DNA of 6,456 nucleotides. Origin: Baumannia cicadellinicola str. Hc (Homalodisca coagulata) (lineage in GTDB: Bacteria; Pseudomonadota; Gammaproteobacteria; Enterobacterales; Enterobacteriaceae). Below the pieces are notes generated by a model. The model had not been told where the DNA came from. It was given only the letters and a program-made list of their open reading frames with translations, and ran no database searches. The translations under genes were made by a program, and so were the position numbers. Shown piece by piece: positions 1 to 6,442 of the stretch; the first letter of the stretch is position 1; each line of letters begins with the position of its first letter. The DNA is taken from the NCBI RefSeq assembly GCF_000013185.1, contig NC_007984.1, forward strand, positions 287,586-294,041. The letters run 5' to 3'.

Positions 1-519
1 ATAGTATATGTCGGTATATATACTAAATGTATGAAACGTCAATCTATTTATAGCACTATAATAGGTAGTTTCTCCGGCGCAATACCACCAGTTATTGGTT
101 ACTGTGCAGTGAGTAATCAATTTGATACTGGAGCTTTACTATTACTATTAATATTTTGCCTTTGGCAAATGCCACATTCTTACGCTATTGCCATTCTTCG
201 CTTACAAGATTATCAAGCAGCTTCAATTCCAATCCTTCCTATCAAAAAAGGTATTAGGATAACTAAAAATCATATTGTTATATATATAGTTGCATTTATA
301 GTAACTACTATACTACTTAATATCAGTGGATATACTACGAGTTATCAATATTTAATTGTAACTAACTTCATTAATTTCTGGTGGTTGTATCTTGCTTTAC
401 AAGGATATAAAGAAGATAATAATGACATTCTCTGGTCAAAGAAAATGTTTATTTTTTCTATTATAGCGATTACATCGCTAAGCTTAATGATGTCATTAGA
501 TAGCATATTTAGTCGATAA
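1..519 (+). CDS. cyoE: Protoheme IX farnesyltransferase (heme O synthase), C-terminal part
   Basis: This inner-membrane enzyme of the UbiA prenyltransferase family transfers the farnesyl group of farnesyl diphosphate to heme b, giving heme O for the cytochrome bo3 quinol oxidase. The frame is open from base 1 (codon ATA) to the TAA at 517-519, so 172 codons are present. E. coli CyoE is about 296 residues, so the N-terminal 40%, including the first Asp-rich NDxxD-type motif, lies outside the window. An internal ATG at 31 is not the start, because homology continues upstream of it. Recognisable blocks are [28 protein letters not shown], the second conserved loop [13 protein letters not shown], and [13 protein letters not shown]. 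At least four hydrophobic helices are visible. The C-terminus ends about nine residues before the E. coli one, a minor change. yajR follows after 28 nt on the same strand, suggesting cotranscription from the cyo operon. The IspA product encoded in this window is its prenyl donor. Identification is from remembered family sequence and is very secure. Confidence 0.96.
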   Translation: MVYVGIYTKCMKRQSIYSTIIGSFSGAIPPVIGYCAVSNQFDTGALLLLLIFCLWQMPHSYAIAILRLQDYQAASIPILPIKKGIRITKNHIVIYIVAFIVTTILLNISGYTTSYQYLIVTNFINFWWLYLALQGYKEDNNDILWSKKMFIFSIIAITSLSLMMSLDSIFSR

Positions 520-547
520 AATTAACTTTATGGTTTAAACTTCATGT

Positions 548-1957
548 ATGACTAAAGTAGAATTACGTGCTACTTGGGGGTTAGTCGCAATTTTTATATT
601 GCGTATGTTAGGAATATTTATGGTATTACCCGTACTAACTACCTATGGTATGAAGTTACATAATGCTGATCAATCACTAATTGGTTTAGCAATAGGTATT
701 TATGGCTTAGTTCAATCCATTTGTCAAATACCAATTGGTATGGCATCTGATCGCTTAGGCTATAAATTACTTATTATTGTTGGTTTATTAATTTTTACAT
801 TAGGTAGTATAATTGCGGCGCTTACTGACTCAATCTGGGGTATAATTTTTGGTAGAGCTGTGCAAGGTATAGGTACTATTACTGCTGCTGTTATGGCAAT
901 GTTGTCAGATTTAACTATGGAACAAAATCGCACCAAAGCTATGGCTGTTATCGGTATTAGTTTTAGCTTAGCTTTTGCTATAGCTATAGTATTAGGACCA
1001 ATTATTACTAGTACTATTGGCCTTAGTGGTCTTTTTTGGTGTATTACCATGTTAACAATGACTAGTGTGATAATTGCATTATTAACATTACCAACATCCA
1101 ATAGATATAAGTTAAATAGAGAATCTAATATTATATGCAGTAGTATTGCTACTATATTACTTAATAAGCAACTACTAAAGCTAAATTTTGGGATATTTTG
1201 TTTACATAGCATACTAATGTTTAATTTTGTTGTTTTACCGCAGAATATGATGAATATGGGATTTTTACCGGCAGATCAATGGAAAATCTATTTGATAGCT
1301 GTGCTTATTTCATTTTTTGTCGTTATGCCTTGTATAGTATACGCTGAAAAAAAACAAAGCATAAAAAAGATATTTATCTGTGGTGTAACTATATTACTTT
1401 GTGCTCAAATTAGCTTACTAGCTGCAGGTTTCAATAGATTAATTTTCTTAATAGGAATCCAGTTATTTTTTTTATCCTTTTATCTTATGGAAGGTCTTTT
1501 ACCATCACTGATAAGCAAAGTAGCACCACCTAGCCTAAAAGGTACTGCTATGGGTTTTTATTCTACTAGCCAATTTATAGGAGTAGCCTGCGGAGGTATT
1601 ATAGGTGGTTGGTTATTTTCTTTACCAGAAGGAGCTAGTTTAGTTTTTATAGCTAGTATTAGTATAGTACTAGCATGGTTATTTGTTAGTTTAACCATGT
1701 CTGAGCCACCTTATGTTACTAGTATAATAATAAGTGTACCACCCAATATTATTGGTATTAAACAATTAATTACTCATCAGTTATTAACTGAGCAAGCAGT
1801 AAAAGAAGTTCTGATTATACCAGAAGAAAATAGTGCTTATCTAAAAGTAGACACGAAATATGCTAAGCCAGCCTTGATAGATAAACTAAAAAAAATCGTT
1901 AATAACAATGTTATCCCAACAGATAGATGTGAAAATTCATCAATTAAAGATACCTAG
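548..1957 (+). CDS. yajR: MFS transporter YajR with C-terminal YAM domain
   Basis: A 469-residue inner-membrane protein of the major facilitator superfamily. YajR is thought to be a proton-driven drug/H+ antiporter-like carrier, but its physiological substrate is unknown. About twelve hydrophobic helices lie between residues 10 and 383. The loop 2-3 motif A reads GMASDRLGYK (64-73), with the key Asp68 present but Tyr72 where E. coli YajR has Arg. Other family blocks are LRMLGIFMVLPVLTTYGM, RAVQGIGTITAAVMAMLSDLT, EQNRTKAMA and GTAMGFYSTSQFIGVACGG. Residues 387-453 match the cytosolic ferredoxin-like YAM domain (PPYVTSIIISVPPNI ... AVKEVLIIPEENSAYLKVD). The ATG at 548 was chosen because ELRATWGL aligns with the E. 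coli N-terminus; the nearby ATG at 544 hits a stop after two codons. No Shine-Dalgarno is visible. Residues 455-469 go beyond the usual end of the family and are read from the same DNA as the panE start. The gene lies 28 nt after cyoE, as in E. coli. Confidence 0.94.
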   Translation: MTKVELRATWGLVAIFILRMLGIFMVLPVLTTYGMKLHNADQSLIGLAIGIYGLVQSICQIPIGMASDRLGYKLLIIVGLLIFTLGSIIAALTDSIWGIIFGRAVQGIGTITAAVMAMLSDLTMEQNRTKAMAVIGISFSLAFAIAIVLGPIITSTIGLSGLFWCITMLTMTSVIIALLTLPTSNRYKLNRESNIICSSIATILLNKQLLKLNFGIFCLHSILMFNFVVLPQNMMNMGFLPADQWKIYLIAVLISFFVVMPCIVYAEKKQSIKKIFICGVTILLCAQISLLAAGFNRLIFLIGIQLFFLSFYLMEGLLPSLISKVAPPSLKGTAMGFYSTSQFIGVACGGIIGGWLFSLPEGASLVFIASISIVLAWLFVSLTMSEPPYVTSIIISVPPNIIGIKQLITHQLLTEQAVKEVLIIPEENSAYLKVDTKYAKPALIDKLKKIVNNNVIPTDRCENSSIKDT

Positions 1958-2855
1958 CAAACAACAAATAAAAATAATAGTTACCGTGCTTGGTTGTGGT
2001 GCACTAGGAAAGCTATGGTTAACAGCATTTATTCGCCAAGGACATATAGTACAAGGATGGCTGCAAGTTCCTAAAAGATTTTTTACTGTTAATATACGTA
2101 GTTATGATGGAATAGAAAGTATATTTTTATTACCCGCAAATAACGTAAATTTACTAAATAATAGTGAAATATTGTTAGTTACACTTAAAGCTAGACATGT
2201 ATCTAAAGCTATCAGGAAAATTTTACCTAAATTAAGGTCTAATTGCATTATTTTACTAATACATAATGGCCTAGGTATTAAGGAAGAGTTACCTAAGTTA
2301 ATCCAACCATTATTACTAGGAACTACTACTCATGCGGCATACTCTAAAGAAGGAAAAATATATCATATATCTACTGGTATAACTAGTATAGGTCCCGGTA
2401 ATACCAAAGCAAAATCTTGTAATCAAATAATAGATATATTACATCAAGTCATGCCAAAAGTCATATGGTATAATAATATTACCATATCTAGCTGGATTAA
2501 GCTCGCAGTAAATTGTGTTATTAATCCACTTAGTGTTGTCTATAATTGTTGTAATGGAGAATTAGAACATCATTATGATGAGATAACAGCAATCTGCCGT
2601 GAAGTAATTATAGTTATGAACTATGAAGGATATAATCCTAATTACGATTTATTGCTTTTATATATATGCAAAGTCATTCATAACACATCTAGCAATATAT
2701 CATCAATGTTACAAGATATACGCGCTAATAAAATATCTGAAATAGACTATATTAATGGTTATTTGCTTAAACGTGCTCGTTTCTATGGTTTAAAATTACC
2801 GGTTAATCAGTGGCTATTTAATTATATTAAGGATAAAGAACAAAGATATAAGTAA
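1908..2855 (+). CDS. panE: 2-dehydropantoate 2-reductase (ketopantoate reductase)
   Basis: This cytosolic NADPH-dependent enzyme reduces 2-dehydropantoate to (R)-pantoate for pantothenate and CoA synthesis. The Rossmann dinucleotide loop VLGCGALGKLW is at 27-37. The catalytic residues known from E. coli PanE can be placed: Asn98 as N120 (LIHNGLG), the general acid Lys176 as K198 (SWIKLAVNCVINP), and the pantoate-binding Ser244/Glu256 region as SSMLQDIRANKISEIDYINGYLL with E278. It should be active. It ends about 11 residues before the E. coli enzyme. The start is uncertain: E. coli begins MKITVLGCG, and that Met aligns with residue 23 here, an ATA codon at 1974. The only standard in-frame starts upstream of the Rossmann motif are ATG 1908 and GTG 1929, so the protein carries 15-22 extra N-terminal residues and overlaps yajR by 29-50 nt. 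No Shine-Dalgarno is clear at either. yajQ and yajL, neighbours in E. coli, are absent. The next gene is convergent, 13 nt away. Confidence 0.94.
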   Translation: MLSQQIDVKIHQLKIPSKQQIKIIVTVLGCGALGKLWLTAFIRQGHIVQGWLQVPKRFFTVNIRSYDGIESIFLLPANNVNLLNNSEILLVTLKARHVSKAIRKILPKLRSNCIILLIHNGLGIKEELPKLIQPLLLGTTTHAAYSKEGKIYHISTGITSIGPGNTKAKSCNQIIDILHQVMPKVIWYNNITISSWIKLAVNCVINPLSVVYNCCNGELEHHYDEITAICREVIIVMNYEGYNPNYDLLLLYICKVIHNTSSNISSMLQDIRANKISEIDYINGYLLKRARFYGLKLPVNQWLFNYIKDKEQRYK

Positions 2856-2868
2856 TTATTATCATTAA

Positions 2869-3165
2869 TTAATCATAAATATAATAGGTTTTAACATTAT
2901 TAAAACCCTGTTCACGTAAATAAAGTACTTGTAATCTACTCATAACACCGTTAGTACAATAAAGCAAATAACATTTACTCTGATCCAAAGTAGCAAAGTG
3001 ACTACTGAGCTTATAAAAAGGCAAGTGTTGCATAACAATATTTTTTAGCAACAGTGGACTTTCTTCTTGTTCATCAGGGGTACGAATATCAAGAATTACA
3101 TCATTTATTCCAAATGATCTAATTACTTCTAATTGTTGAGTAATATAATTATCCTTTTGTTTCAT
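2869..3165 (-). CDS. thiI: Stand-alone rhodanese domain of ThiI (sulfurtransferase)
   Basis: The 98-residue product matches only the last fifth of ThiI (E. coli ThiI is 482 residues). Blocks [18 protein letters not shown] (21-38), [11 protein letters not shown] (47-57), [13 protein letters not shown] (67-79) and [14 protein letters not shown] (81-94) are diagnostic. Cys70 corresponds to E. coli Cys456, which carries the persulfide passed on from IscS. The THUMP and PP-loop domains needed for 4-thiouridine at tRNA position 8 are absent: only 136 nt separate this start from the ispA promoter, and an in-frame TAA sits at 3196-3198. In Salmonella the rhodanese domain alone is known to suffice for thiamine thiazole synthesis through ThiS, so this is probably a functional trimmed gene rather than debris; the frame is intact and the active-site loop is kept. 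One oddity is the loop CTNG in place of the enteric CERG. The ATG at 3165 has no clear Shine-Dalgarno. Residues encoded just before it (QRKIS) may be leftover linker. Family identity is secure; function is inferred. Confidence 0.9.
   Translation of the reverse strand: MKQKDNYITQQLEVIRSFGINDVILDIRTPDEQEESPLLLKNIVMQHLPFYKLSSHFATLDQSKCYLLYCTNGVMSRLQVLYLREQGFNNVKTYYIYD
2887..2907. repeat. Perfect 8-bp inverted repeat at the panE/thiI convergent junction
   Basis: GGTTTTAA (2887-2894) and TTAAAACC (2900-2907) flank a 5-nt loop. The hairpin lies inside the 3' end of the thiI-rhodanese gene, 32 nt after the panE stop, and could slow RNA polymerase coming from panE. It has no following T-run on either strand. 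The bases also encode the conserved residues GFNNVK, so the symmetry may be coincidental. Confidence 0.35.
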
Positions 3166-3230
3166 ACTAATTTTACGCTGTTGAATATTTAATCGTTAGT
3201 TATTAATAAGACTAAGATATTTAGATATCT

Positions 3231-3236
3231 ATTATA
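3231..3236 (-). promoter_or_regulatory. Possible -10 box for the thiI-rhodanese gene
   Basis: On the minus strand the bases read TATAAT, a perfect -10 hexamer, 66 nt upstream of the ATG at 3165. No good -35 is found at 16-18 bp: the expected place falls inside the 3244-3278 inverted repeat and reads roughly TAGTAG. In AT-rich DNA such hexamers occur by chance, so support is weak. Confidence 0.3.
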
Positions 3237-3243
3237 CTTATTC

Positions 3244-3278
3244 TTATCAATCACTACTATTTTAGTAGTCATTGATAA
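3244..3278. repeat. Long inverted repeat with 16-nt arms in the thiI-ispA intergenic region
   Basis: The left arm TTATCAATCACTACTA (3244-3259) and right arm TAGTAGTCATTGATAA (3263-3278) are complementary over 16 positions except for one C-C mismatch (3252/3270), with a TTT loop. This is far stronger than any other symmetry in the window. Neither side is followed by a T-run, so it is not a standard intrinsic terminator. It lies between the thiI-rhodanese start and the ispA-dxs promoter, where it could be an operator, a transcript-stabilising or attenuating hairpin, or a barrier between divergent transcription units. Which of these applies cannot be decided from sequence. Confidence 0.75.
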
Positions 3279-3301
3279 TTAATAAATATTTGCTAAATTA
3301 A

Positions 3302-3330
3302 TTTACTGTGATAAATATCACAGATATAAT
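3302..3330 (+). promoter_or_regulatory. Sigma70-type promoter for the (xseB)-ispA-dxs unit
   Basis: A -35 box TTTACT (3302-3307, four of six matches to TTGACA) and a perfect -10 TATAAT (3325-3330) are separated by exactly 17 bp. Transcription would start near 3337. The nearest intact gene downstream is ispA at 3570, giving a leader of about 230 nt, about the size of an xseB gene. The promoter is therefore probably the ancestral xseB-ispA-dxs promoter, left in place after xseB decayed. The CRP-type palindrome fills its spacer. Confidence 0.6.
3306..3323. promoter_or_regulatory. Perfect CRP-consensus palindrome (TGTGA-N6-TCACA)
   Basis: CTGTGATA (3306-3313) and TATCACAG (3316-3323) are exact inverted repeats around AA. 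The core TGTGA (3307-3311), six bases, TCACA (3318-3322) equals the cAMP receptor protein consensus at all ten half-site bases. Its centre (3314.5) lies between the -35 and -10 boxes, about 22 bp before the expected transcription start, a position normally linked with repression. Whether this organism still has crp is unknown. The site could be used by another regulator of that family, form an RNA hairpin only if read from upstream, or be a relic. Confidence 0.6.
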
Positions 3331-3340
3331 AACAGTATTA

Positions 3341-3569
3341 TTTCTTTACTGGAGATGAATAGCACTCTTTATATTAAAGATTAAGATAATGGATTATATT
3401 TGCAATAGATGATTAAAAGACGGTCACATCTGAAAATATAATATTAGTTTTGGTAAAAAAACTGTTTAAGTAATTTATTCTGATTAATATATTTAGTCTA
3501 ATCAGGATATTCTTCGACTGATAAGATAAATTTTATTTACCTCAGACATTGATATTTATCAACAGAATT
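3341..3569 (+). pseudogene. xseB: Decayed xseB (exodeoxyribonuclease VII small subunit)
   Basis: XseB is the roughly 80-residue small subunit of exonuclease VII and sits directly before ispA in E. coli. No open gene remains here, but the gap between promoter and ispA is the right length. In the frame starting at 3356, the codons from 3368 read FILKIKIMDYICNR, then TGA (3410-3412), then LKDGHI. This lines up with E. coli [20 protein letters not shown]: shared F, L/I, L/M, E/D, I, R, L, G and L/I at the matching spacing. Further on, SFGKKTV (from 3446) resembles EFERGV, and QDIL (from 3503) may be the QIL tail, with stop codons at 3410, 3434, 3467, 3485, 3494 and 3527. Erosion is therefore advanced and XseB cannot be made. 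E. coli residues are from memory, so the match needs an alignment. The alternative is plain non-coding leader. Confidence 0.55.
3476..3509 (+). repeat. Hairpin in the ispA leader
   Basis: TATTCTGATTA (3476-3486) can pair with TAATCAGGATA (3499-3509) over 11 bp with one G-U wobble and a 12-nt loop. It would form in the leader RNA 60 nt before the ispA ATG. There is no T-run after it, so it is not an obvious terminator. It lies within the decayed xseB and may affect leader stability or be accidental. Confidence 0.45.
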
Positions 3570-4463
3570 ATGAGAGACTTAATAAGTAAGCTACAAAAAA
3601 GTAGTAACTATATAGAAATAGTCTTAGAACAACATCTATGCACCTTATCAAGTAAAAATAAAATACTAGTTACAGCTATGCGTAGTGCACTAACAGGAGG
3701 AAAAAGGCTACGACCTTTCCTTATTTATCAAACAGGTAAATTATTTGGGATAAAAAAACATAGCTTAAATGCAGCAGCTGCCGCAATCGAGTGTATTCAT
3801 GCCTATTCACTAATTCATGATGATCTACCTGCTATGGATAATCATAAGCTCCGACGAGGTAAACCAACTTGCCATATACAATTTGGCGAAAAAATAGCTA
3901 TTTTAGCAGGAGATGCACTACATACCTTAGCATTCACTATTCTAGCTAATGCACAAATGCCAGCTATTCCTATAAAAGTTAGATTAAAAATGATTGAAAT
4001 TTTAGCTAATGCTAGCGGTGCTAATGGTATGTGTTTAGGTCAGGCTTTAGAGTTAGAGTCTCAGTTTAAAAAGATGTCAGCTAAGGCAGTTGAAACCATC
4101 TATAGTTACAAAACTGGTGCATTAATTCGTGCTGCAGTACATATAGGTGCAATAGCAGCCGGAAATAAAAGTAAATTAGCAATTAACTATCTAGATAGAT
4201 ATGCTACAGCTATAGGACTTGCATTTCAAGTACAAGATGACCTCTGGGATATAAGCGAAGATAACCAAAATACTGGTCAGCCTGATTTAGAAAAAACAAC
4301 CTATCTATCGCAACTTGGATTAGATATGGCACGAGCTAGAGTTATAGCTCTATATCGAGAATCTCTAGCATCCTTAGAATATATTAAGGCCATAGGATAT
4401 AATCCCAATATATTGATGAAACTAGCGCGTTATATTATCGAACACCATAATATAACTCCATAA
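3570..4463 (+). CDS. ispA: Farnesyl diphosphate synthase (geranyltranstransferase)
   Basis: This cytosolic short-chain trans-prenyltransferase condenses DMAPP with two IPP to farnesyl diphosphate, used for heme O, quinone side chains and undecaprenyl phosphate. At 297 residues it is close to E. coli IspA (299). The first Asp-rich motif DDLPAMD is at 84-90 with the bacterial two-residue insertion, followed by RR (95-96); the second, DDLWD, is at 223-227. Diphosphate-binding GGKRLRPF (43-50), KTGALIR (181-187) and EKTTY (241-245) are present. [11 protein letters not shown] before the first motif keeps the aromatic residue that limits products to C15. The ATG at 3570 was preferred over an in-frame TTG at 3549 because [10 protein letters not shown] aligns with the E. 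coli N-terminus; neither has a clear Shine-Dalgarno. The loop after the second motif is about five residues shorter than in E. coli and has Gln in place of its Lys. dxs follows 38 nt after the stop, so the two form an operon. Confidence 0.96.
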   Translation: MRDLISKLQKSSNYIEIVLEQHLCTLSSKNKILVTAMRSALTGGKRLRPFLIYQTGKLFGIKKHSLNAAAAAIECIHAYSLIHDDLPAMDNHKLRRGKPTCHIQFGEKIAILAGDALHTLAFTILANAQMPAIPIKVRLKMIEILANASGANGMCLGQALELESQFKKMSAKAVETIYSYKTGALIRAAVHIGAIAAGNKSKLAINYLDRYATAIGLAFQVQDDLWDISEDNQNTGQPDLEKTTYLSQLGLDMARARVIALYRESLASLEYIKAIGYNPNILMKLARYIIEHHNITP

Positions 4464-4501
4464 AAATACTATTGTTATACGGCGAACAGCATGAAAATTC
4501 C

Positions 4502-6373
4502 ATGAGTATGCAGATTAAAAGGTATCCCACATTAGATCTAGCAGACAATCCTATTAAGTTACGTTTACTACCGAAAGAAAGTCTATTAACACTATGTGAT
4601 GAACTACGTCAATTTTTACTAACTAGCGTTAGTGGTTCTAGTGGCCATTTTGCATCAGGGCTTGGTACAGTAGAGCTAACCGTAGCTTTACATTATGTCT
4701 ATAACACTCCATTTGATAATGTTATTTGGGATGTAGGTCATCAAGCCTACCCGCATAAGATTCTTACAGGTAGAAGAGAGTGTATTGCTACGATACGTCA
4801 ACGTAATGGCCTACATCCATTTCCTTGGCGTGAAGAAAGTGAATACGACATTTTATCAGTAGGACATTCCTCTACTTCTATTAGTGCTGGTCTTGGTATG
4901 GCTGTTGCAGCTACATATGAAGGTATTGGTAGAAAAACAGTGTGTGTTATTGGTGATGGTGCCATGACTGCTGGTATGGCATTTGAAGCTCTAAATCACG
5001 CTGGTGACATTAAATCTGACTTACTTGTAATACTGAATGACAATAAAATGTCTATTTCTAGGAACGTGGGTGCGTTGAATAACCATCTTGCTCAAATTTT
5101 ATCTGGTAAATTATATTTAAGAATAAATGAAAGTAGCAAAAAAGCACTACATGGAATGCCTTATCTAAAAGAACTGGCAAAAAGAACCAAAGAACAAATA
5201 AAAAACATAATAGTACCAAACTGTACGTTATTTGAAGAGCTCGGTTTTAATTATATTGGTCCTGTAGATGGACATGATGTACAAGGTATGGTACATATTC
5301 TAAAAAATATGCGTTGTATGAAAGGTCCTCAATTACTACATATAATTACCCAAAAAGGACGCGGTTATGCTCCAGCAGAGAAAGATCCAACCACTTGGCA
5401 TGCGGTACCTAAGTTTGATCCTGCAATAGGTCAGCTACCTTACCAAAATATTAGTAACTATCCTACTTATTCAGATGTTTTCGGCGACTGGTTATGTAAT
5501 GCTGCTACTAGTAATAAAAAGTTAATCGCTATAACACCAGCAATGCGTGAGGGATCTGGTATGGCAAAATTTGCTAACCAATTTCCACAACAATATTTTG
5601 ATGTAGCTATTGCTGAGCAGCATGCAGTTACTTTTGCTGCTGGGTTAGCTATTAGTGGGTATAAGCCAGTAGTAGCAATTTATTCTACTTTCCTACAGCG
5701 TGCATATGATCAAGTAATCCATGATGTTGCCATACAGAAACTTCCGGTGCTATTTGCGATTGATAGAGGCGGTGTAGTAGGCGCTGATGGACAAACTCAT
5801 CAAGGTGCTTTTGACCTTTCCTATCTCCGTTGTGTGCCCAATATGGTAATTATGACACCAAGTGATGAGAACGAGTGCAGACTCATGTTACATACTGGGT
5901 ATCATTATAATAACGGTCCTAGCGCCGTCCGATATCCACGTGGTAATGGTATCGGTGTAGAATACAGCCTACTTAGAATATTACCACTAGGTAAAGCTAT
6001 AGTATGCCGCCAAGGTACAAAGATTGCTATTTTAAATTTTGGTACTTTACTTACACAGGCCAAGAAAGTTGCTAAGACCTTCGATGCAACTTTGGTAGAT
6101 ATGCGTTTTGTTAAGCCTCTAGATATAGAATTAATTAATCAGCTTGCTATAAGCCATCAAGCATTAGTAACGCTAGAAGAAAACGCCGTAATAGGGGGAG
6201 CTGGAAGTGGTGTTAATGAATATCTAATGCGTCAAAGGTTATTAGTGCCTGTTTTAAATATTGGTTTGCCTGATTATTTTATTCCACAAGGTAGCCAGGA
6301 GGAGATACGTGCTGAGCTTAAACTAGACAGTGATGGAATTATGGAGCAAATTAAGCAATGGCTAGCTAGGTAA
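4502..6373 (+). CDS. dxs: 1-deoxy-D-xylulose-5-phosphate synthase
   Basis: This thiamine-diphosphate-dependent cytosolic enzyme joins pyruvate and glyceraldehyde 3-phosphate to DXP, the first step of the MEP isoprenoid route and a precursor of the thiamine thiazole and pyridoxal phosphate. It is 623 residues (E. coli 620) and full length. The cofactor motif GDGAMTAG starts at 151 and ends with NDN at 179-181. Catalytic residues match: H49 (SSGHFASG), H300 (TTWHAVPKF), E372 ([11 protein letters not shown]), Y394, R400 (TFLQRAYDQ), R422, D429, H433 ([12 protein letters not shown]) and R480 (VRYPRGN). The C-terminal transketolase domain ends with [16 protein letters not shown]. The start ATG at 4502 was chosen because [11 protein letters not shown] aligns exactly with E. 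coli MSFDIAKYPTL and puts H49 at the E. coli position; the frame is open upstream to a TTG at 4472, which is not needed. Odd points are Lys182 and Arg187, where E. coli has Glu in both places. Confidence 0.97.
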   Translation: MSMQIKRYPTLDLADNPIKLRLLPKESLLTLCDELRQFLLTSVSGSSGHFASGLGTVELTVALHYVYNTPFDNVIWDVGHQAYPHKILTGRRECIATIRQRNGLHPFPWREESEYDILSVGHSSTSISAGLGMAVAATYEGIGRKTVCVIGDGAMTAGMAFEALNHAGDIKSDLLVILNDNKMSISRNVGALNNHLAQILSGKLYLRINESSKKALHGMPYLKELAKRTKEQIKNIIVPNCTLFEELGFNYIGPVDGHDVQGMVHILKNMRCMKGPQLLHIITQKGRGYAPAEKDPTTWHAVPKFDPAIGQLPYQNISNYPTYSDVFGDWLCNAATSNKKLIAITPAMREGSGMAKFANQFPQQYFDVAIAEQHAVTFAAGLAISGYKPVVAIYSTFLQRAYDQVIHDVAIQKLPVLFAIDRGGVVGADGQTHQGAFDLSYLRCVPNMVIMTPSDENECRLMLHTGYHYNNGPSAVRYPRGNGIGVEYSLLRILPLGKAIVCRQGTKIAILNFGTLLTQAKKVAKTFDATLVDMRFVKPLDIELINQLAISHQALVTLEENAVIGGAGSGVNEYLMRQRLLVPVLNIGLPDYFIPQGSQEEIRAELKLDSDGIMEQIKQWLAR

Positions 6374-6442
6374 TAACGTAATGAAGACTTATGTCGATTA
6401 ATGTTATGTTTCAAGATAAATAGAATAATTAAGGATATATAA

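Noticed and set aside
760..1212. 150-codon open frame on the minus strand inside yajR
   Set aside because: It is the antisense shadow of a strongly conserved MFS gene, has low-complexity Ile/Val-rich residues and no recognisable domain or start signal.
1652..1674. GCTAGTA ... TACTAGC inverted repeat
   Set aside because: It lies within the coding sequence of a YajR membrane helix (Ser/Ile/Ala codons) and is explained by repeated codons and the general abundance of CTAG.
3215..3230. AGATAT-TTAG-ATATCT small hairpin
   Set aside because: A 6-bp AT-rich stem is expected by chance in this composition; no promoter or start depends on it.
3355..3384. Nine-codon ORF (MNSTLYIKD) preceded by GGAG, a possible leader peptide
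   Set aside because: GGAG directly abuts the ATG, too close for a Shine-Dalgarno; there is no attenuator-like structure with a T-run after it, and the stretch fits better as the broken xseB 5' end.
3556..3564. TTATCAACA, a DnaA-box-like 9-mer
   Set aside because: A single near-match just before ispA, with no cluster of boxes and no origin-like setting.
6374..6442. Terminator between dxs and the next gene
   Set aside because: No stable stem followed by a T-run was found, so transcription probably continues into the next gene.
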